From: Bacteroidales bacterium
GTDB lineage: Bacteria > Bacteroidota > Bacteroidia > Bacteroidales > UBA932
DNA: 64,000 nt
Direction of reading: 5' to 3'
Assembly (NCBI GenBank): GCA_015060455.1
Contig: SUYM01000014.1
Location: 1-64,000 of the forward strand
Shown piece after piece: positions 9,224 through 23,500 of this stretch (position 1 is the first letter of the stretch; the number at the start of each line of letters is the position of its first letter). Below the pieces are notes generated by a model. It was given only the letters and a program-made list of their open reading frames with translations, did no database searches and was not told the DNA's origin. The translations under genes and the position numbers were made by a program.

Positions 9224-10408
9224 TTATTTCGCATCCGATTCAGCGGAAAACCCACTGACAAGGATTGCAAGTGCAGTGGCAAGTTCGTCATTGCCGAACT
9301 TATACACACAAGTGTGGGTATAGGTCTCACCCGGATTGAGCAAAGTGCCTGGAAAATGCGGATGATGCGGCGAGTCGGGATATTTCTGGGTTTCAAGCGC
9401 TATCGACTCACGGTAGTTCAGCGTCCTGCCATATTTGCCGCAAGTGCTGCCGTCAAAAAAGTTTCCGCCATAGAACTGAAGCGCAGGCTGGTCTGTCCAG
9501 ACCTCCATATATCGTCCAGAAGCAGGTTCCAACACCGCAGCAGCCAGTTCAAGATCGCTCTCAGAGACACGGTCAAGCACCCAGTTGTGGTCATATCCCG
9601 CACCGTTTGCAAGTTGCTCGTTCTCTACGCCAAGGTCACGTCCTATCGCCTTGATTCCGCGGAAATCGAACGGAGTGCCTGTCACATCCGCAATCTCTCC
9701 GGTAGGGATCAGCAGGGCGTCAACCGGAGTCGTTGCCGAAGCATTGATATAAAGCATGTGGTCATTGATCGTACCGTTGCCCTCTCCCTTCAGATTGAAG
9801 AACGAATGGTGAGAAATGTTTACATGGGTGGCTTTGTCTGTCTGTGCAAGATAGTCCACCTTGAACTCATTGGCCTTTGTCAATGTATAGGTCATCCGTA
9901 TGTCAAGATTGCCCGGATGGCCATCCTGACCGTCGGCATGGAGATATGCCAGAACGATTGACGAATCCGTAACTGACGCTACATCCCAAACTACCATATC
10001 AAGTCCCTTGAGGCCTCCGTGCAGAGTCTGGCCGTTGTTGTTCTGAGGGAAGTTGTAAGTCTCCTCTCCGATAGTATACGTGCCGCCGGCAATACGGTTG
10101 GCATACGGTCCTACGACTGCGCCAAGAAAACGCTCTCCCGGATTATTGACATAATTCTCTATATTGTTGTATCCAAGAACGACATCCTCGTAGTTGCCAT
10201 CTCTGTCCGGCACCCAGAGCGAGACCACACGGCCTCCGAAATTGGTCACCTGCATGGTCAGATCACCGTTTTTCAATGTGTACAGCGACACATTCTTTCC
10301 ATCAACTACTGTTTCAAAATCCGAAGCAGGGAACAAGGTAACCTGCTCACCCTGGCAGCATGACGCAATGCACATACATGCCAAAATACCGAGAAATATC
10401 CTTTTCAT
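9224..10408 (-). CDS. Aldose 1-epimerase (mutarotase), lipoprotein
   Basis: The product of 394 residues begins with a lipoprotein signal (CIASCC) and then has the galactose mutarotase fold. GRVVSLWVPDRDG, GPYANRIAGG, LHGG with the first catalytic His, NISHHSFFNL with the second, and IALETQKYPDSP with the catalytic Glu are all visible. It interconverts alpha and beta anomers of sugars such as galactose; the lipobox places it in the periplasm. The start at 10408 is chosen because the signal peptide starts there and a -7 box (10433-10440) lies just upstream; 24 upstream codons are in frame but not family-like. It is divergent from the GH43 gene. A second mutarotase domain is fused to a lyase at 49-52 kb. 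Confidence 0.93.
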   Translation of the reverse strand: MKRIFLGILACMCIASCCQGEQVTLFPASDFETVVDGKNVSLYTLKNGDLTMQVTNFGGRVVSLWVPDRDGNYEDVVLGYNNIENYVNNPGERFLGAVVGPYANRIAGGTYTIGEETYNFPQNNNGQTLHGGLKGLDMVVWDVASVTDSSIVLAYLHADGQDGHPGNLDIRMTYTLTKANEFKVDYLAQTDKATHVNISHHSFFNLKGEGNGTINDHMLYINASATTPVDALLIPTGEIADVTGTPFDFRGIKAIGRDLGVENEQLANGAGYDHNWVLDRVSESDLELAAAVLEPASGRYMEVWTDQPALQFYGGNFFDGSTCGKYGRTLNYRESIALETQKYPDSPHHPHFPGTLLNPGETYTHTCVYKFGNDELATALAILVSGFSAESDAK

Positions 10409-10432
10409 TGTTGTCTGATAAAAATTTATATG

Positions 10433-10440
10433 CAAAGATA
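10433..10440 (-). promoter_or_regulatory. -7 box for the mutarotase gene
   Basis: The complement reads TATCTTTG, 24 bases before the chosen ATG at 10408; this also supports that start over the longer frame. Confidence 0.5.
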
Positions 10441-10538
10441 AGAAACTGTTTTGATATTCGGCATATAACAAAACTCTCAAAAAATGACACGATATTACCT
10501 TGTAATACTACGTACATATATGTATAAGCATATTTGAG

Positions 10539-10546
10539 TATCTTTG
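10539..10546 (+). promoter_or_regulatory. -7 box for the GH43 gene
   Basis: TATCTTTG lies 17 bases before the ATG at 10564. A frame extension that starts at 10534 would overlap it, so 10564 is the better start. Confidence 0.5.
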
Positions 10547-10563
10547 AAGCAAAACACGAAAAC

Positions 10564-11529
10564 ATGAAGAAAATTTTGACCCTCGTGTCAGCAGTCTGCC
10601 TGACAATCCTGTGCTACGCCACCGAGCCATGGAAGGAAATCACATTTGCCGACCCTACCGTGTTTGCCGAGAAAGGCAAATATTATATGACCGGAACCCG
10701 CAACCGTGAGCCGCTCGGATTCGGAATACTCGAATCCACCGACCTTGTACACTGGACAGTTCCCAACGGAGACACACTCCAACTCATCCTGGCCAAAGGA
10801 CAGAGCACATTCGGAGAAAAGGGATTCTGGGCACCGCAGTATTTCAAGCACAGAGGCAGATATTACTACACCTATACAGCAAACGAGCAGACCTGCCTTG
10901 CTTCTGCAAAAAGCATCTTCGGTCCATTTGTCCAGAAGGAGGTAAAACCTATCGACGGCAGCCAGAAGAACATCGACTCATTCCTCTTCAAGGATGATGA
11001 CGGGAAGATATATCTGTTCCATGTCAGATTCAAGAAGGGAAATCACCTTTGGGTCGGCGAGTTCGACCTGAAGACAGGCACAATCATACCAGGCACTCTG
11101 AAACACATCCTCAGTTGCACTGATGCGTGGGAGATGACCCCTAACTACAAGTCAGTTCCTATCATGGAAGGACCGACAGTGGTCAAATGGGACGGGCTGT
11201 ACTATATGTTCTACTCATGCAACCATTTCAGGAACATAGACTACTCCGTCGGATATGCGACAGCGACAAGCCCATACGGACCTTGGACCAAGCACCCGAA
11301 CAATCCCATCATCCACAAAAGCATAGTGGGCGAGAACGGTTCAGGACATGGTGACCTGTTCAAAGGTTTTGACGGCAGATATTACTATGTCTATCATGTG
11401 CACAACTCGGAGAACAACGTCGTGCCTCGCAAGACCCGGATCGTCCCTCTGAATGTCGTAAAGGGTGAAGACGGCATATATAGCGTGACAGCAGACAAGG
11501 ACAACGTCATAGTGCCTCTGTTCAGATAG
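10564..11529 (+). CDS. GH43-family glycoside hydrolase
   Basis: The 321-residue protein has a signal peptide and the five-bladed propeller signature of GH43. Asp30 in FADPTVF is the probable general base, Asp138 in NIDSF the pKa modulator and Glu202 in IMEGPT the general acid. A conserved GHGD histidine segment lies near the C-terminus. GH43 enzymes release arabinose, xylose or galactose from polysaccharide side chains; the subfamily cannot be fixed by eye. No carbohydrate-binding module is attached. It stands alone with its own -7 box and its 3' end overlaps the converging trmH-like gene by eight bases. Confidence 0.88.
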   Translation: MKKILTLVSAVCLTILCYATEPWKEITFADPTVFAEKGKYYMTGTRNREPLGFGILESTDLVHWTVPNGDTLQLILAKGQSTFGEKGFWAPQYFKHRGRYYYTYTANEQTCLASAKSIFGPFVQKEVKPIDGSQKNIDSFLFKDDDGKIYLFHVRFKKGNHLWVGEFDLKTGTIIPGTLKHILSCTDAWEMTPNYKSVPIMEGPTVVKWDGLYYMFYSCNHFRNIDYSVGYATATSPYGPWTKHPNNPIIHKSIVGENGSGHGDLFKGFDGRYYYVYHVHNSENNVVPRKTRIVPLNVVKGEDGIYSVTADKDNVIVPLFR

Positions 11530-12058
11530 GCAGACGGCTGCGAAGATGCCACAGTACCACACCGACGCTTACTGACACGTTCAGAGAATGCTTGGTTCCG
11601 TACTGTGGTATTTCTATGACCATGTCCGAAGCATCCACAACGTCCTGACGCACGCCCGAGACCTCATTACCGAACACCACGGCATATTTCTGTCCCTGCT
11701 GTGGCGAGAACTCATCCAGCATCACGGAACCTATGGTCTGCTCTGCGCTCAGAACCACATAACCCTCTGATTTAAGGCGTATTATCGCCTCCATGGTGTC
11801 ATCTACATGCTCCCACTCCACGCTATCCTCCGCTCCGAGGGCTGACTTATGGATTTCAGCCGACGGCGGGACCGCACAGATGCCGCACAGCCAGACCTTG
11901 TCTATCTTGAACGAATCCGCCGTACGGAAGGCTGAACCCACATTATGGGCACTGCGTATATTATCAAGAACGAGCACTATACCCGACTCCGGCAGTTCCT
12001 TATATTCCTGAGCGGAGACACGTCCCAACTCAATATTCAGTAATTTTCTTCTGGTCAT
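11522..12058 (-). CDS. TrmH/SpoU-family RNA 2'-O-methyltransferase
   Basis: The 178-residue cytoplasmic protein shows all three SPOUT motifs: NIRSAHNVGSAFRTAD (motif 1, catalytic Arg), VVFGNEVSGV (motif 2) and IPQYGTKHSLNVSVSVGV (motif 3, knot and SAM site). It methylates a ribose in tRNA or rRNA, but the target cannot be told from sequence. It lacks the N-terminal RNA-binding extension of RlmB/TrmH proper. It is divergent from glyA with a -7 box for each, and overlaps the GH43 gene tail to tail. Confidence 0.9.
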   Translation of the reverse strand: MTRRKLLNIELGRVSAQEYKELPESGIVLVLDNIRSAHNVGSAFRTADSFKIDKVWLCGICAVPPSAEIHKSALGAEDSVEWEHVDDTMEAIIRLKSEGYVVLSAEQTIGSVMLDEFSPQQGQKYAVVFGNEVSGVRQDVVDASDMVIEIPQYGTKHSLNVSVSVGVVLWHLRSRLPI

Positions 12059-12075
12059 AGCAAATTGTTGTCCGA

Positions 12076-12083
12076 CAAAGGTA
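12076..12083 (-). promoter_or_regulatory. -7 box for the trmH-like gene
   Basis: The complement reads TACCTTTG, 17 bases before the methyltransferase start. Confidence 0.45.
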
Positions 12084-12105
12084 AGAATATTATAAAATTT
12101 TTCAG

Positions 12106-12113
12106 TAATTTTG
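12106..12113 (+). promoter_or_regulatory. -7 box for glyA
   Basis: TAATTTTG matches TAnnTTTG, 22 bases before the glyA ATG; no clear -33 box. Confidence 0.45.
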
Positions 12114-12135
12114 TGGTTTGTAAATAAACGGACTT

Positions 12136-13464
12136 ATGAAACACGATCTACAGATTTTCAATCTCATCAAGCAGGAAGAAGACAGACAGACAACGGGTAT
12201 CGAACTTATTGCTTCCGAAAACTATGTATCTACGCAGGTTCTGGAAGCACTTGGTTCTGTATGCACCAACAAATATGCAGAGGGCTATCCCGGAGCCAGA
12301 TATTACGGCGGATGCGAAGTTGTCGATCAGATAGAACAACTGGCAATCGACCGCGCTTGCGAACTTTTCGAGGCGGAATACGCCAACGTGCAGCCACACT
12401 CAGGCGCACAGGCCAATATGGCTGTCATGATGGCCTGCCTCAAACCGGGCGAAACCTTCATGGGACTTGACCTCGCACACGGCGGACACCTCACCCACGG
12501 CTCGCCTGTCAACATGTCAGGCATCATCTACAACGCGGTCGCATATAGTCTGAACGAGAAGACAGGAAGACTTGACTATGAGCAGATGGAAGCCAAGGCA
12601 TTGGAGCACAAGCCGAAACTCATCATCGGAGGTGCATCAGCATATTCAAGAGAGTGGGATTATGCCAGAATGCGTGAGATTGCAGACAAGGTAGGTGCGA
12701 TCCTCTGGATCGACATGGCCCACACAGCAGGTCTTATCGCTGCCGGCCTTCTGAGCAACCCTGTAAAATATGCCCACATCGTGACAACCACTACCCACAA
12801 GACCCTTCGTGGTCCACGTGGAGGTATGATTCTCATGGGCAAGGACTTTGACAACCCTTGGGGTCTTACTACACCGAAGGGAGTGGTCAAGAAGATGTCA
12901 CAGATACTCAATTCAAGCGTGTTCCCGGGAGTACAGGGCGGTCCGCTCGAACACTGCATCGCAGCAAAGGCCGTTTCGTTCTACGAGGCGCTTCAGCCAG
13001 AATATAAGGAATATCAGAAACTCGTGATTGCAAATGCCGCAGCAATGGGAGAGGCATTCACAGAAAAGGGATATAAGATTGTATCAGGCGGAACCGACAA
13101 CCACCTGCTGCTCATCGACCTTCGCACCAAATTCCCTGAACTCACCGGAAAGGTGGCGGAGAAGGAACTTGTCAAGGCAGAGATTACAGTGAACAAGAAC
13201 ATGGTGCCGTTCGACTCACGTTCTCCGTTCCAGACCTCAGGTATCCGTGTCGGCACCCCTGCCATCACATCACGCGGCTTTGTGGAGAAGGACATGGCGT
13301 TCATCGTTGACCTTATCGACCAGGTGCTTGCCAATGCAGCCGCAAACCTTGACCTGATTGCAGGCAAGACAGAGGAAGGCCGCGAGGCATACGAGGAGGT
13401 TCTTGCCGAGGTACGCAAACAGGTGCGTCTGAAGACAGCCGGAATGCCGCTTAACCGCTGGTGA
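12136..13464 (+). CDS. glyA: Serine hydroxymethyltransferase
   Basis: The 442-residue cytoplasmic enzyme interconverts serine and glycine with tetrahydrofolate, feeding one-carbon metabolism. It is near the usual length (about 415-430, with a slightly longer C-terminus). [12 protein letters not shown], the [11 protein letters not shown] loop, the PLP-binding Lys222 in [13 protein letters not shown] and the [13 protein letters not shown] segment are all in place. It is a single gene with its own promoter-like box and a strong terminator, a housekeeping island between the small hydrolase loci and the polysaccharide locus. Confidence 0.98.
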   Translation: MKHDLQIFNLIKQEEDRQTTGIELIASENYVSTQVLEALGSVCTNKYAEGYPGARYYGGCEVVDQIEQLAIDRACELFEAEYANVQPHSGAQANMAVMMACLKPGETFMGLDLAHGGHLTHGSPVNMSGIIYNAVAYSLNEKTGRLDYEQMEAKALEHKPKLIIGGASAYSREWDYARMREIADKVGAILWIDMAHTAGLIAAGLLSNPVKYAHIVTTTTHKTLRGPRGGMILMGKDFDNPWGLTTPKGVVKKMSQILNSSVFPGVQGGPLEHCIAAKAVSFYEALQPEYKEYQKLVIANAAAMGEAFTEKGYKIVSGGTDNHLLLIDLRTKFPELTGKVAEKELVKAEITVNKNMVPFDSRSPFQTSGIRVGTPAITSRGFVEKDMAFIVDLIDQVLANAAANLDLIAGKTEEGREAYEEVLAEVRKQVRLKTAGMPLNRW

Positions 13465-13503
13465 AATGCAAAACACTGTCAATCAATATATTGCAACAAT
13501 AAG

Positions 13504-13527
13504 GGTGGGTCAAATTGACCCACCTTT
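13504..13527 (+). terminator. Terminator of glyA
   Basis: GGTGGGTCAA (13504-13513) and TTGACCCACC (13515-13524) form a near-perfect palindrome with A-rich and T-rich flanks. It may also stop the GH2 gene converging from the right. Confidence 0.75.
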
Positions 13528-13569
13528 ATTACTATAACTCACTAACAGACAGTCGTTTACATTTCACCA

Positions 13570-16770
<3,201 letters not shown>

Positions 16771-16847
16771 TTATATAGTTTCAATGTCCGAAGACCGGAG
16801 TTATCAGAAATCGTGCTAATATAGAAAATATTATAAGAAGAGCAGAA

Positions 16848-18782
16848 TTATTCGGCAGACAGTCTCGTTGTCAGTTGCCATTTCTGATTCGCCTGCATGG
16901 TGCCTTCGAATCCCACCAATGTGACTCCCTCATTGGCCTCATCCCACTCCGACAGGAGATCATCGGCCCTTCTTGTAAAGGCCTTCAATGAAGCACCGGA
17001 AGCCTCGGAGGACCTGAGATACATGGTCACTCCCTTCTGAGTCAACTTTATGCACCCGTCCGAAATGATTTCAGCAGTGGCGGGAGTCGCCATGGACCAG
17101 CGGATATGCGGAGTCTTGCCGGCACAGGAGGTGAACTCATCGGTCACTACAAGTTCAAAGGAAAGGGTCTCTGTGTTCGGAACAAGTTCGGCAGTCCTTG
17201 TCAGAGCCGGAGACACAAGATCATTTTCATCACCGGTGTATCTGTTCAGAGGATAACAGGTGTATCTTCCGCCCAAGGCAGCAGGCTTCTTGATGTTGAA
17301 ATCCTTATCCAGGAAGGATCCCCCGTCAAAGTGATATATATTGTCATTGACGGTTATGACATTGTGGCTGAAATTATTGAGTCTGAACACGTTCCATCGT
17401 GTGGATTCCTTTCCGTAACTCCACAGGTCAATGCCATACTCTTCCAGACCGTTGTATTTCTGCAAGCCAAGATCCATCGCCCACCTTAGTCCGTACGCAT
17501 CAAACACGAAACTGCCTCCATCCATGTGGGCATGGCTCGTGCTTGCACGTCCGCCTTTCAGGGCAAGGAAAAAGTCCTTTTGAGGATTCGCCATATTCGT
17601 ATGCACCAATACTGTCGGATGCGTCTCGACAGTCTGGCCGCCATACCAGATCTTCCTGACAGGTGCGGCAATGTTGTCCTTCAGCAGGGAGGCATCAGCA
17701 AAGACCTGCACCAGCGGCAGGAAGCGCCGTTCGTCAAATGACTCGGCATAACTTCCGTCATCAATCTTCCGGACCTCCTTATACAGAAGGCCCGCATCAT
17801 TGTAATAATCAGATATATACCACAAAGGCAGCCTCGGATAAACCGGAGCATTGCAATCCGAGAAATTAAAGCACATCCCGGAAGGCCCTTCCATGAACAT
17901 TATCCACAGACCGGTCTTTGAGAATCCCGGGCAAGAGTCCTTGAGTCCCCCATCGTGACCGAATACCTTTTCAAGTGCCGCCATTGTAATCACCTGATAG
18001 GTTGTGCCATACGCCCAGTATGTATAGCCTTCGGAATAATTGCCATCGGTGTTGTAGATGGTCATTCCATGGGTCTTGTTGTTCTCCACCAGGGTCTCTA
18101 TCACATGTGCCATCGCGCGGGGGTCATCTTCATAACACGCTATCGCCGCCGCAATCAATCCTGCCGTACACACCTGATTCCAATTGGACATGCTCCTGCG
18201 GAAAATGTCTCCGTCAGCCGTCAGATATGTATCAAATGCGTACGACTTCAAGGCTCCCTTTGCCGCCCTGAGGGTCTCCGGCTTCAGGTCATGATAAAGC
18301 CAGTCGATGCCTGTCGCGACTCCGAAAGCCATCTCGGCGACATCAAGATAATGCTCGCTCTGATTCCAGTCCGCAAAGGCAGCCACCTCATTAAGCGTGC
18401 TCTCGGCTTTTTCAAGATACCTGACATCACCCGTCATCCTATATGAATATGACAGGAAAAGTATGCGTTCCAATGCCCTCCTGGACTCATTCAGCAGACG
18501 CCGTCCCACCTTTTTGTAGGTCATGGCACCCTGAGTCAGATGATAATCGGCACGGTCAAGGATTATCTGATGTATAGTGGCAAGACGGTCATCTGAGGCA
18601 ATGGCACTGCGCATCCGGTCAAAGTCAGAGGATTTCAAAAGAAGACGCGGATGACCGCCGATCATCGAATAGTCAAACGGACCTTCGACGGGTGTGCCAT
18701 CATTGCCCCCGACAGGATTGTCCTGTGCGCAGGAAAGCAATAATGGCAATCCCATCAGCAATGCTATGAATATCCTCCTCAT
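16848..18782 (-). CDS. Heparinase II/III-family polysaccharide lyase, lipoprotein
   Basis: The 644-residue product has a lipobox (LLLSC) and two domains. An (alpha/alpha)-toroid (about 30-370) contains NWNQVC near 199 and GNYSEGYTYWAYGTTY near 250. The heparinase II/III beta-sandwich (about 375-640) contains STSHAHMDGGSF with His417 and His419. These are the expected active-site regions of lyases that cleave uronic-acid glycans by beta-elimination. The family could be PL33 or a neighbour; this cannot be settled by eye. It starts nine bases after the BNR gene stop. A homologue is fused to a mutarotase at 49.2-52.1 kb, so the locus has two lyases of the same type, perhaps with different bond specificity. 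Confidence 0.85.
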   Translation of the reverse strand: MRRIFIALLMGLPLLLSCAQDNPVGGNDGTPVEGPFDYSMIGGHPRLLLKSSDFDRMRSAIASDDRLATIHQIILDRADYHLTQGAMTYKKVGRRLLNESRRALERILFLSYSYRMTGDVRYLEKAESTLNEVAAFADWNQSEHYLDVAEMAFGVATGIDWLYHDLKPETLRAAKGALKSYAFDTYLTADGDIFRRSMSNWNQVCTAGLIAAAIACYEDDPRAMAHVIETLVENNKTHGMTIYNTDGNYSEGYTYWAYGTTYQVITMAALEKVFGHDGGLKDSCPGFSKTGLWIMFMEGPSGMCFNFSDCNAPVYPRLPLWYISDYYNDAGLLYKEVRKIDDGSYAESFDERRFLPLVQVFADASLLKDNIAAPVRKIWYGGQTVETHPTVLVHTNMANPQKDFFLALKGGRASTSHAHMDGGSFVFDAYGLRWAMDLGLQKYNGLEEYGIDLWSYGKESTRWNVFRLNNFSHNVITVNDNIYHFDGGSFLDKDFNIKKPAALGGRYTCYPLNRYTGDENDLVSPALTRTAELVPNTETLSFELVVTDEFTSCAGKTPHIRWSMATPATAEIISDGCIKLTQKGVTMYLRSSEASGASLKAFTRRADDLLSEWDEANEGVTLVGFEGTMQANQKWQLTTRLSAE

Positions 18783-18791
18783 CTTACGGGA

Positions 18792-20537
18792 TTATTTCAA
18801 CCGTACAGTCATCCACGTTGCCGGCTTGCCTTCCGCAGCACCGGTAAACGTATCCCTGCCAAGACAGGCATTAAGTTTCAATGTATCACCGGACGATGCT
18901 CCAAGTACAGACAGAGGGACTGCGATTTCTGCAAGATAACCCTCAGATCCGTCTTTTGTCTTACCCTTCCTGACAGAAGCGGTCACAGTGATCTCACGGC
19001 CCTTTCCCTTAGAGGAAAGCGCAGCGGATTCCATCACTTTATCTGCATTGAGTTTCAGATATACAGATGAGCCGGGAGCAAGGTCTGATGCCGCCGCGTT
19101 ATGGATATACAGTTCAGTCGCAGCCTTCCTGCCCTTGCACTCTACAAGAAGATAGAGATTGTCTTCATCATAGGACGGGCGGATAATTGCCTGCGCGGGA
19201 GATTCGCTGCCCAGGAAGAACAGATGGTCCTGCTTCCAGTCAGAGGCATCGCCATCGGCCTTGATGGTCTCGACATGGGCATCGATTGCATGATTCAGAT
19301 AGAACTTACCAATGCTCAGTCCCTCAGGGGCATAGATTGCACCTATGGCCTCATGGTCTGACGCTATCTCAGTCGCGCCCCAGAAACCGTTCTCTTCAAA
19401 CGGCTGGAACCAATCCTCAGTCCATGACCGTCCATTGAAGCGACGCGCATCGGCATCTCCAAGTTTCATGGAGAACACACTTGATATATTGCAGGAAATC
19501 AAGGTCTCTCCTGACGGGAACACGGAGACATATCCGGCAGCACCTTCAAAAACATTGGTCAGTCTGTCCTTGGGGCCTTCTCCCTCATCGCCGAGGTCCT
19601 CCCACTCAAAGCCATCATTATACACAAGGGACATCTTGTATATGCTCTTGGCGTCATCAGCAGGAAAATCCGGTTCAAGTCTTGCCTCAAAGAATCCGAA
19701 AAGGGTCTTTCCGTCATTCAGAAGCCTCACACAAGGCATCTGGTCGGTAAATATCTTATGTCCTTCCGACACATGCTTGAACTGGCGGGAAACCTTCCTG
19801 TAGCCGTTCCAGGTCCTGCCTCCGTCTTTTGATGTAATGACAGATGTACCTGAGTCCTTGATAGAAGGAATACAGTCGGTGAAATAACACTGGATATCAC
19901 CATTCGGCAGACAAAGCAGATAAGGCTCCCAGTTGGTGCCCTCGTAAATATATTGAGGCTCGCTCCATGAAGCGCCGTTATCGCTGCTGCGCTTGAGCAC
20001 AAGACCGCAGTCTATTCCGTTCTTATATCCCTTAGAGGCCCTGTAAGAACATACCACGATTATGTCTCCATCAGGCAGCACAACTGCGTCTGCTGTCGTG
20101 AACCTCCTTACATCCTTGCCCTCGCCGGTCGTTATATTATATGGATTCCACAGAATCTCCGGATCTGACCACTTCTTCAGGTCATCACTGAACGAATATA
20201 ATATACGCGAGGCCACCTGTCCGCCCTGGAAGAACATTATATATCTTCCGTCCGCCATTCTCTTTATACGCGGATAGACGGAGGTCTTCTGCTCAGGAGC
20301 GCTGTCAGGAACAGCAGCGGTAAGGAAGTCATCTTCAAGCACCTGAACATAATCATACATCGACTCGAGCACACTTGACGCCTCGAGACCGACATGCGAA
20401 TTCAAAGGCTCCCGGACGTCAGCGAAGTCCTCGACAGTATGAATATATACTGTCGTATTATCAGCAATCGCCTTCGCCTGACACGAAGCCATGGCGAAGA
20501 CGATCATAGATAAAGTACAGAAAACTGTATTTCTCAT
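18792..20537 (-). CDS. BNR/sialidase-fold enzyme with C-terminal CBM9-like domain
   Basis: The 581-residue exported protein has a six-bladed propeller with Asp-boxes SSDNGASW and SKDGGRTW, a YPRIKRMADG entry strand and a WEPYLLCLPNGDIQCYF strand. From about residue 420 a second domain (GDASDWKQD ... YDEDNLYLLVEC ... YLAEIAVPL) matches the CBM9-like sugar-binding sandwich. The fold is that of exo-sialidases and of several unrelated exo-acting families, but the full sialidase arginine triad could not be confirmed, so sialic acid should not be assumed. It shares the WEP and Asp-box strands with the two BNR proteins at 43-46 kb. It sits 10 bases after the DUF5107 gene, inside the operon. Confidence 0.78.
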   Translation of the reverse strand: MRNTVFCTLSMIVFAMASCQAKAIADNTTVYIHTVEDFADVREPLNSHVGLEASSVLESMYDYVQVLEDDFLTAAVPDSAPEQKTSVYPRIKRMADGRYIMFFQGGQVASRILYSFSDDLKKWSDPEILWNPYNITTGEGKDVRRFTTADAVVLPDGDIIVVCSYRASKGYKNGIDCGLVLKRSSDNGASWSEPQYIYEGTNWEPYLLCLPNGDIQCYFTDCIPSIKDSGTSVITSKDGGRTWNGYRKVSRQFKHVSEGHKIFTDQMPCVRLLNDGKTLFGFFEARLEPDFPADDAKSIYKMSLVYNDGFEWEDLGDEGEGPKDRLTNVFEGAAGYVSVFPSGETLISCNISSVFSMKLGDADARRFNGRSWTEDWFQPFEENGFWGATEIASDHEAIGAIYAPEGLSIGKFYLNHAIDAHVETIKADGDASDWKQDHLFFLGSESPAQAIIRPSYDEDNLYLLVECKGRKAATELYIHNAAASDLAPGSSVYLKLNADKVMESAALSSKGKGREITVTASVRKGKTKDGSEGYLAEIAVPLSVLGASSGDTLKLNACLGRDTFTGAAEGKPATWMTVRLK

Positions 20538-20547
20538 TTATAGAATA

Positions 20548-23500
20548 TTATAGATTTCCAAGATAGTAGTTAGCCCAGAGGTGGTCATTACGCTCCTTGA
20601 GAGCCTTCTTGAGCATTCTCTTGGCCTTGAAGTTGCGTCCGAGAGCCTTGTAGCCCACAGCCTGCATATAGTATGCTGCCGCGTTGACATCCTGCTCGTA
20701 CGGTCCTCTGTCGAAACTCTCCCAGAATCTCTGAACATAAGTGGTAAGGCTTGCCTTTCCGACTTTCACGATATCCTTGTACATTGACCTTACTGAAGCC
20801 TTAGGATCAAGTTTGCGCATTGCAAGACCCTTCTCGAAGTTGTATATTCCGTCAGCCGGCTTCACTACAACCTCGGAAGCCATCCTGTAGTACTTGGCAG
20901 CGTTCTCCGCGTCGCCTACCTTCTCGTATGCAAGACCGATGTTGTAGTAAACCTGTGCATCACGTGCATAGTACTCAAGGTGGGCATAGCCGTGGTTCTC
21001 AGGATACTCGTTAGAGAGAAGCATGAACTTGAGGGCTGCTTCATTGTCGCCTTTCTGCCATGCCTCGAAGCCTGAAAGCAGACACACATCAACATAGATG
21101 TCATGGAGGTCCTCGATGTGCTCACGACGGCTGTAGAAACGTGTCTGAAGTTTCTCGAGAACAGGAGCATACTCGCCTTTGAGTATTCTCTGCTTGAGAG
21201 CCTTGGTCTCAGAGTCATATCTCTTCTCATAAAGGGCCTCACGACCGTTGAAGAGGTTGTATCTGTCATCAAGAGGAGCCTTGACAAGTTCCATGACCTC
21301 ATCACACTCAGCAAGGAAGAGGGCATTGCCATCTACGTCAGCGCTGATTGCGGCCTGGTAGTAATCGATAGCCTTTGCATAGTCTGAGAAATCCTTGTCC
21401 TTGTTCTCATTCTTGAATCTCCAGTACCATCCGAGGTTACGAAGAGCCATAGCGAAGTCAGGCTTTGCTTCAACTGCCTTCTCCCAGCATGCAAGTGCCT
21501 TTTCAGGCTGCTTGTGATAGTAGAGGTTACCGAGGTAGTACCATGTGTTGAAACTCTTTGGAAGATATTCGAGGGCCTTGTCAAGAGGCTTGATTGTCTC
21601 AAGACGGAATGGGAACACATAAGCGATGCTTCTGTCCTCCGCCTTCTTGAACCAGTCTCTTGCAGATTCCTTGTCACCTGCGGCATCAGCAAGATAACCG
21701 AGCCAGTACTCTACTGTAGGATAAGGCTTGACAGCCTCAGAAGCAGTCAGAACGTCCTTAGCCTCTTTCACAAAACCATTGTTGTAGTAGTAGAGAGCAA
21801 GTTCAAGGTATGACTCAGGCACACCGCGGAGAAGTTTCGCGAACTCTGCGGCAGGCTTGGCACCCATGAGTACAAGTTCGTTTGTAGCGTAGTAGTTGAG
21901 CGGGTCGAACTTGACGACTTCCTTAGCAAGAGCGAGAGCCTCAGCCTTCCTTCCGGCCTTGCGCAGGAGGGTTGTCCTGATGTTCTTGGCATCAATGTTC
22001 ATTCCGTTGTAGTTCACTGCCATGGTAGCCTCTTCGAGAGCACGCACACTGTTGCCGAGTTTTGCAGAGATCTGAGCGAGTTGATAATATGAAGCCGAAG
22101 CATATTCATAATCCCATGCAGCCCTGTAAAGAGTGTCTATTGCTGCCTCCCATTTCTCCTCTGCCTTGAGTATGAGACCGAGGTTATACATGGCCTCACC
22201 GTCAGCAACTCTTGTGTAGTTTGCGCTCTGACGGCTGATTGCCTTGCGAAGGTGCTCGGCAGCCTTTGCATAGTCACCTGCCTTGCGGAGGATGATACCC
22301 ACCTGAGTGTTGGTGCGGACATCACCCGGATCACGACGGAGAACCTCATTGAAATAGTCCATAGGGTCTGTGTGAGCCTGGTGGAACTGGAGGTTACGCA
22401 TACCCACATAGAAGAGTTCCTCTGTATTCTCAATGCTCTTAGGATCCGGATTCACAGGAAGAAGGTCCTCGGGATGTGGCTTGGAGAGGTCATGCTTGTA
22501 TGGGTGGTAGTCGATAAGAAGTTCACCCTCGGCAGAATAAAGGCTCATAAGAACCTCAGTAGGCTCAGCAACCTCGGAAGCATCCACCTTGAAGTCGTCA
22601 GCGAAAGGCTTGTCAGGAGCCATTGTGGCCACCTTGCTGTAAAGCACCTTGCCGTTGCGGGTCACTTCAACCTTTGCATTGCGACGGATCTGAGTTACGT
22701 TCGCTGCAACATGGATGTCACCGGAAGGATTGATATCCATATTCACGGTAGCCTTCTCATTACCACGGTTCACATTGTTCAGGTTACGGATACCATACCA
22801 GTATGCAGTGAACTCCTTGGACTCCTGCGGGTTGATCCAGCAGTAGTCAGGCTGGTTGTCCGAATATGCAGCGGTCATAAGTTCCACATACGGACCGTCG
22901 CTGTCTGTAAGTGTGACACAGTCCCATGCGTGACCGTATGCATGAGGTCCCCAGGTCCAGAACTTGCCGCCCTTGTTGATGTTGTGGTTTCCGGCAAGCA
23001 TGGTACCTGCATCGACTCCATGGTCATAACCTCCTACGAAGTCATCCTGAAGATCGTGAATGAACACTGAGTCACCTGTGAGCGAAGGAAGGTTCTTCCA
23101 CCAACTGATGTTTCTTCCGATGAATTCAGGATTGCCCTTGTATGGTGACTGAGGCACAGGCCAATGGATATGGCTGAGTTTGTGGTGGAACATACCGAAC
23201 TCTGTGTTCTCAGGGAAGATGATCTGGTAGTTCTCGTTGGCGTGAGTCGCCACATTGTTCCAGTGAAGCATCGAGTTACGGTCGATGGAGTTGTTGAAGA
23301 AACGGCCGGTAACCTCGATATAGGACTTGTCAGGGTGAAGGGTCATACCCACTGCCCAACTCATTCTGTGGCGGTTCTCGACCTCACCCACCCAGATTGT
23401 CTTTGAGCCGTCGCCGTTGTCAACGAGTTTATAGTCAATAGGATACTGTGAGGTTGCACGATGATGGTGGAATACGTTCCACTCAACTCCGCCTGAAATC

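Noticed and set aside
10409..10480. Upstream in-frame extension of the mutarotase gene
   Set aside because: The -7 box at 10433-10440 lies inside it and a proper lipoprotein signal starts at 10408.
18792..20537. Calling the BNR proteins sialidases (GH33)
   Set aside because: Asp-boxes and propeller fold are present, but the complete arginine triad and the Asp/Tyr/Glu catalytic set could not be confirmed by eye, and no sialic-acid catabolic genes are near.
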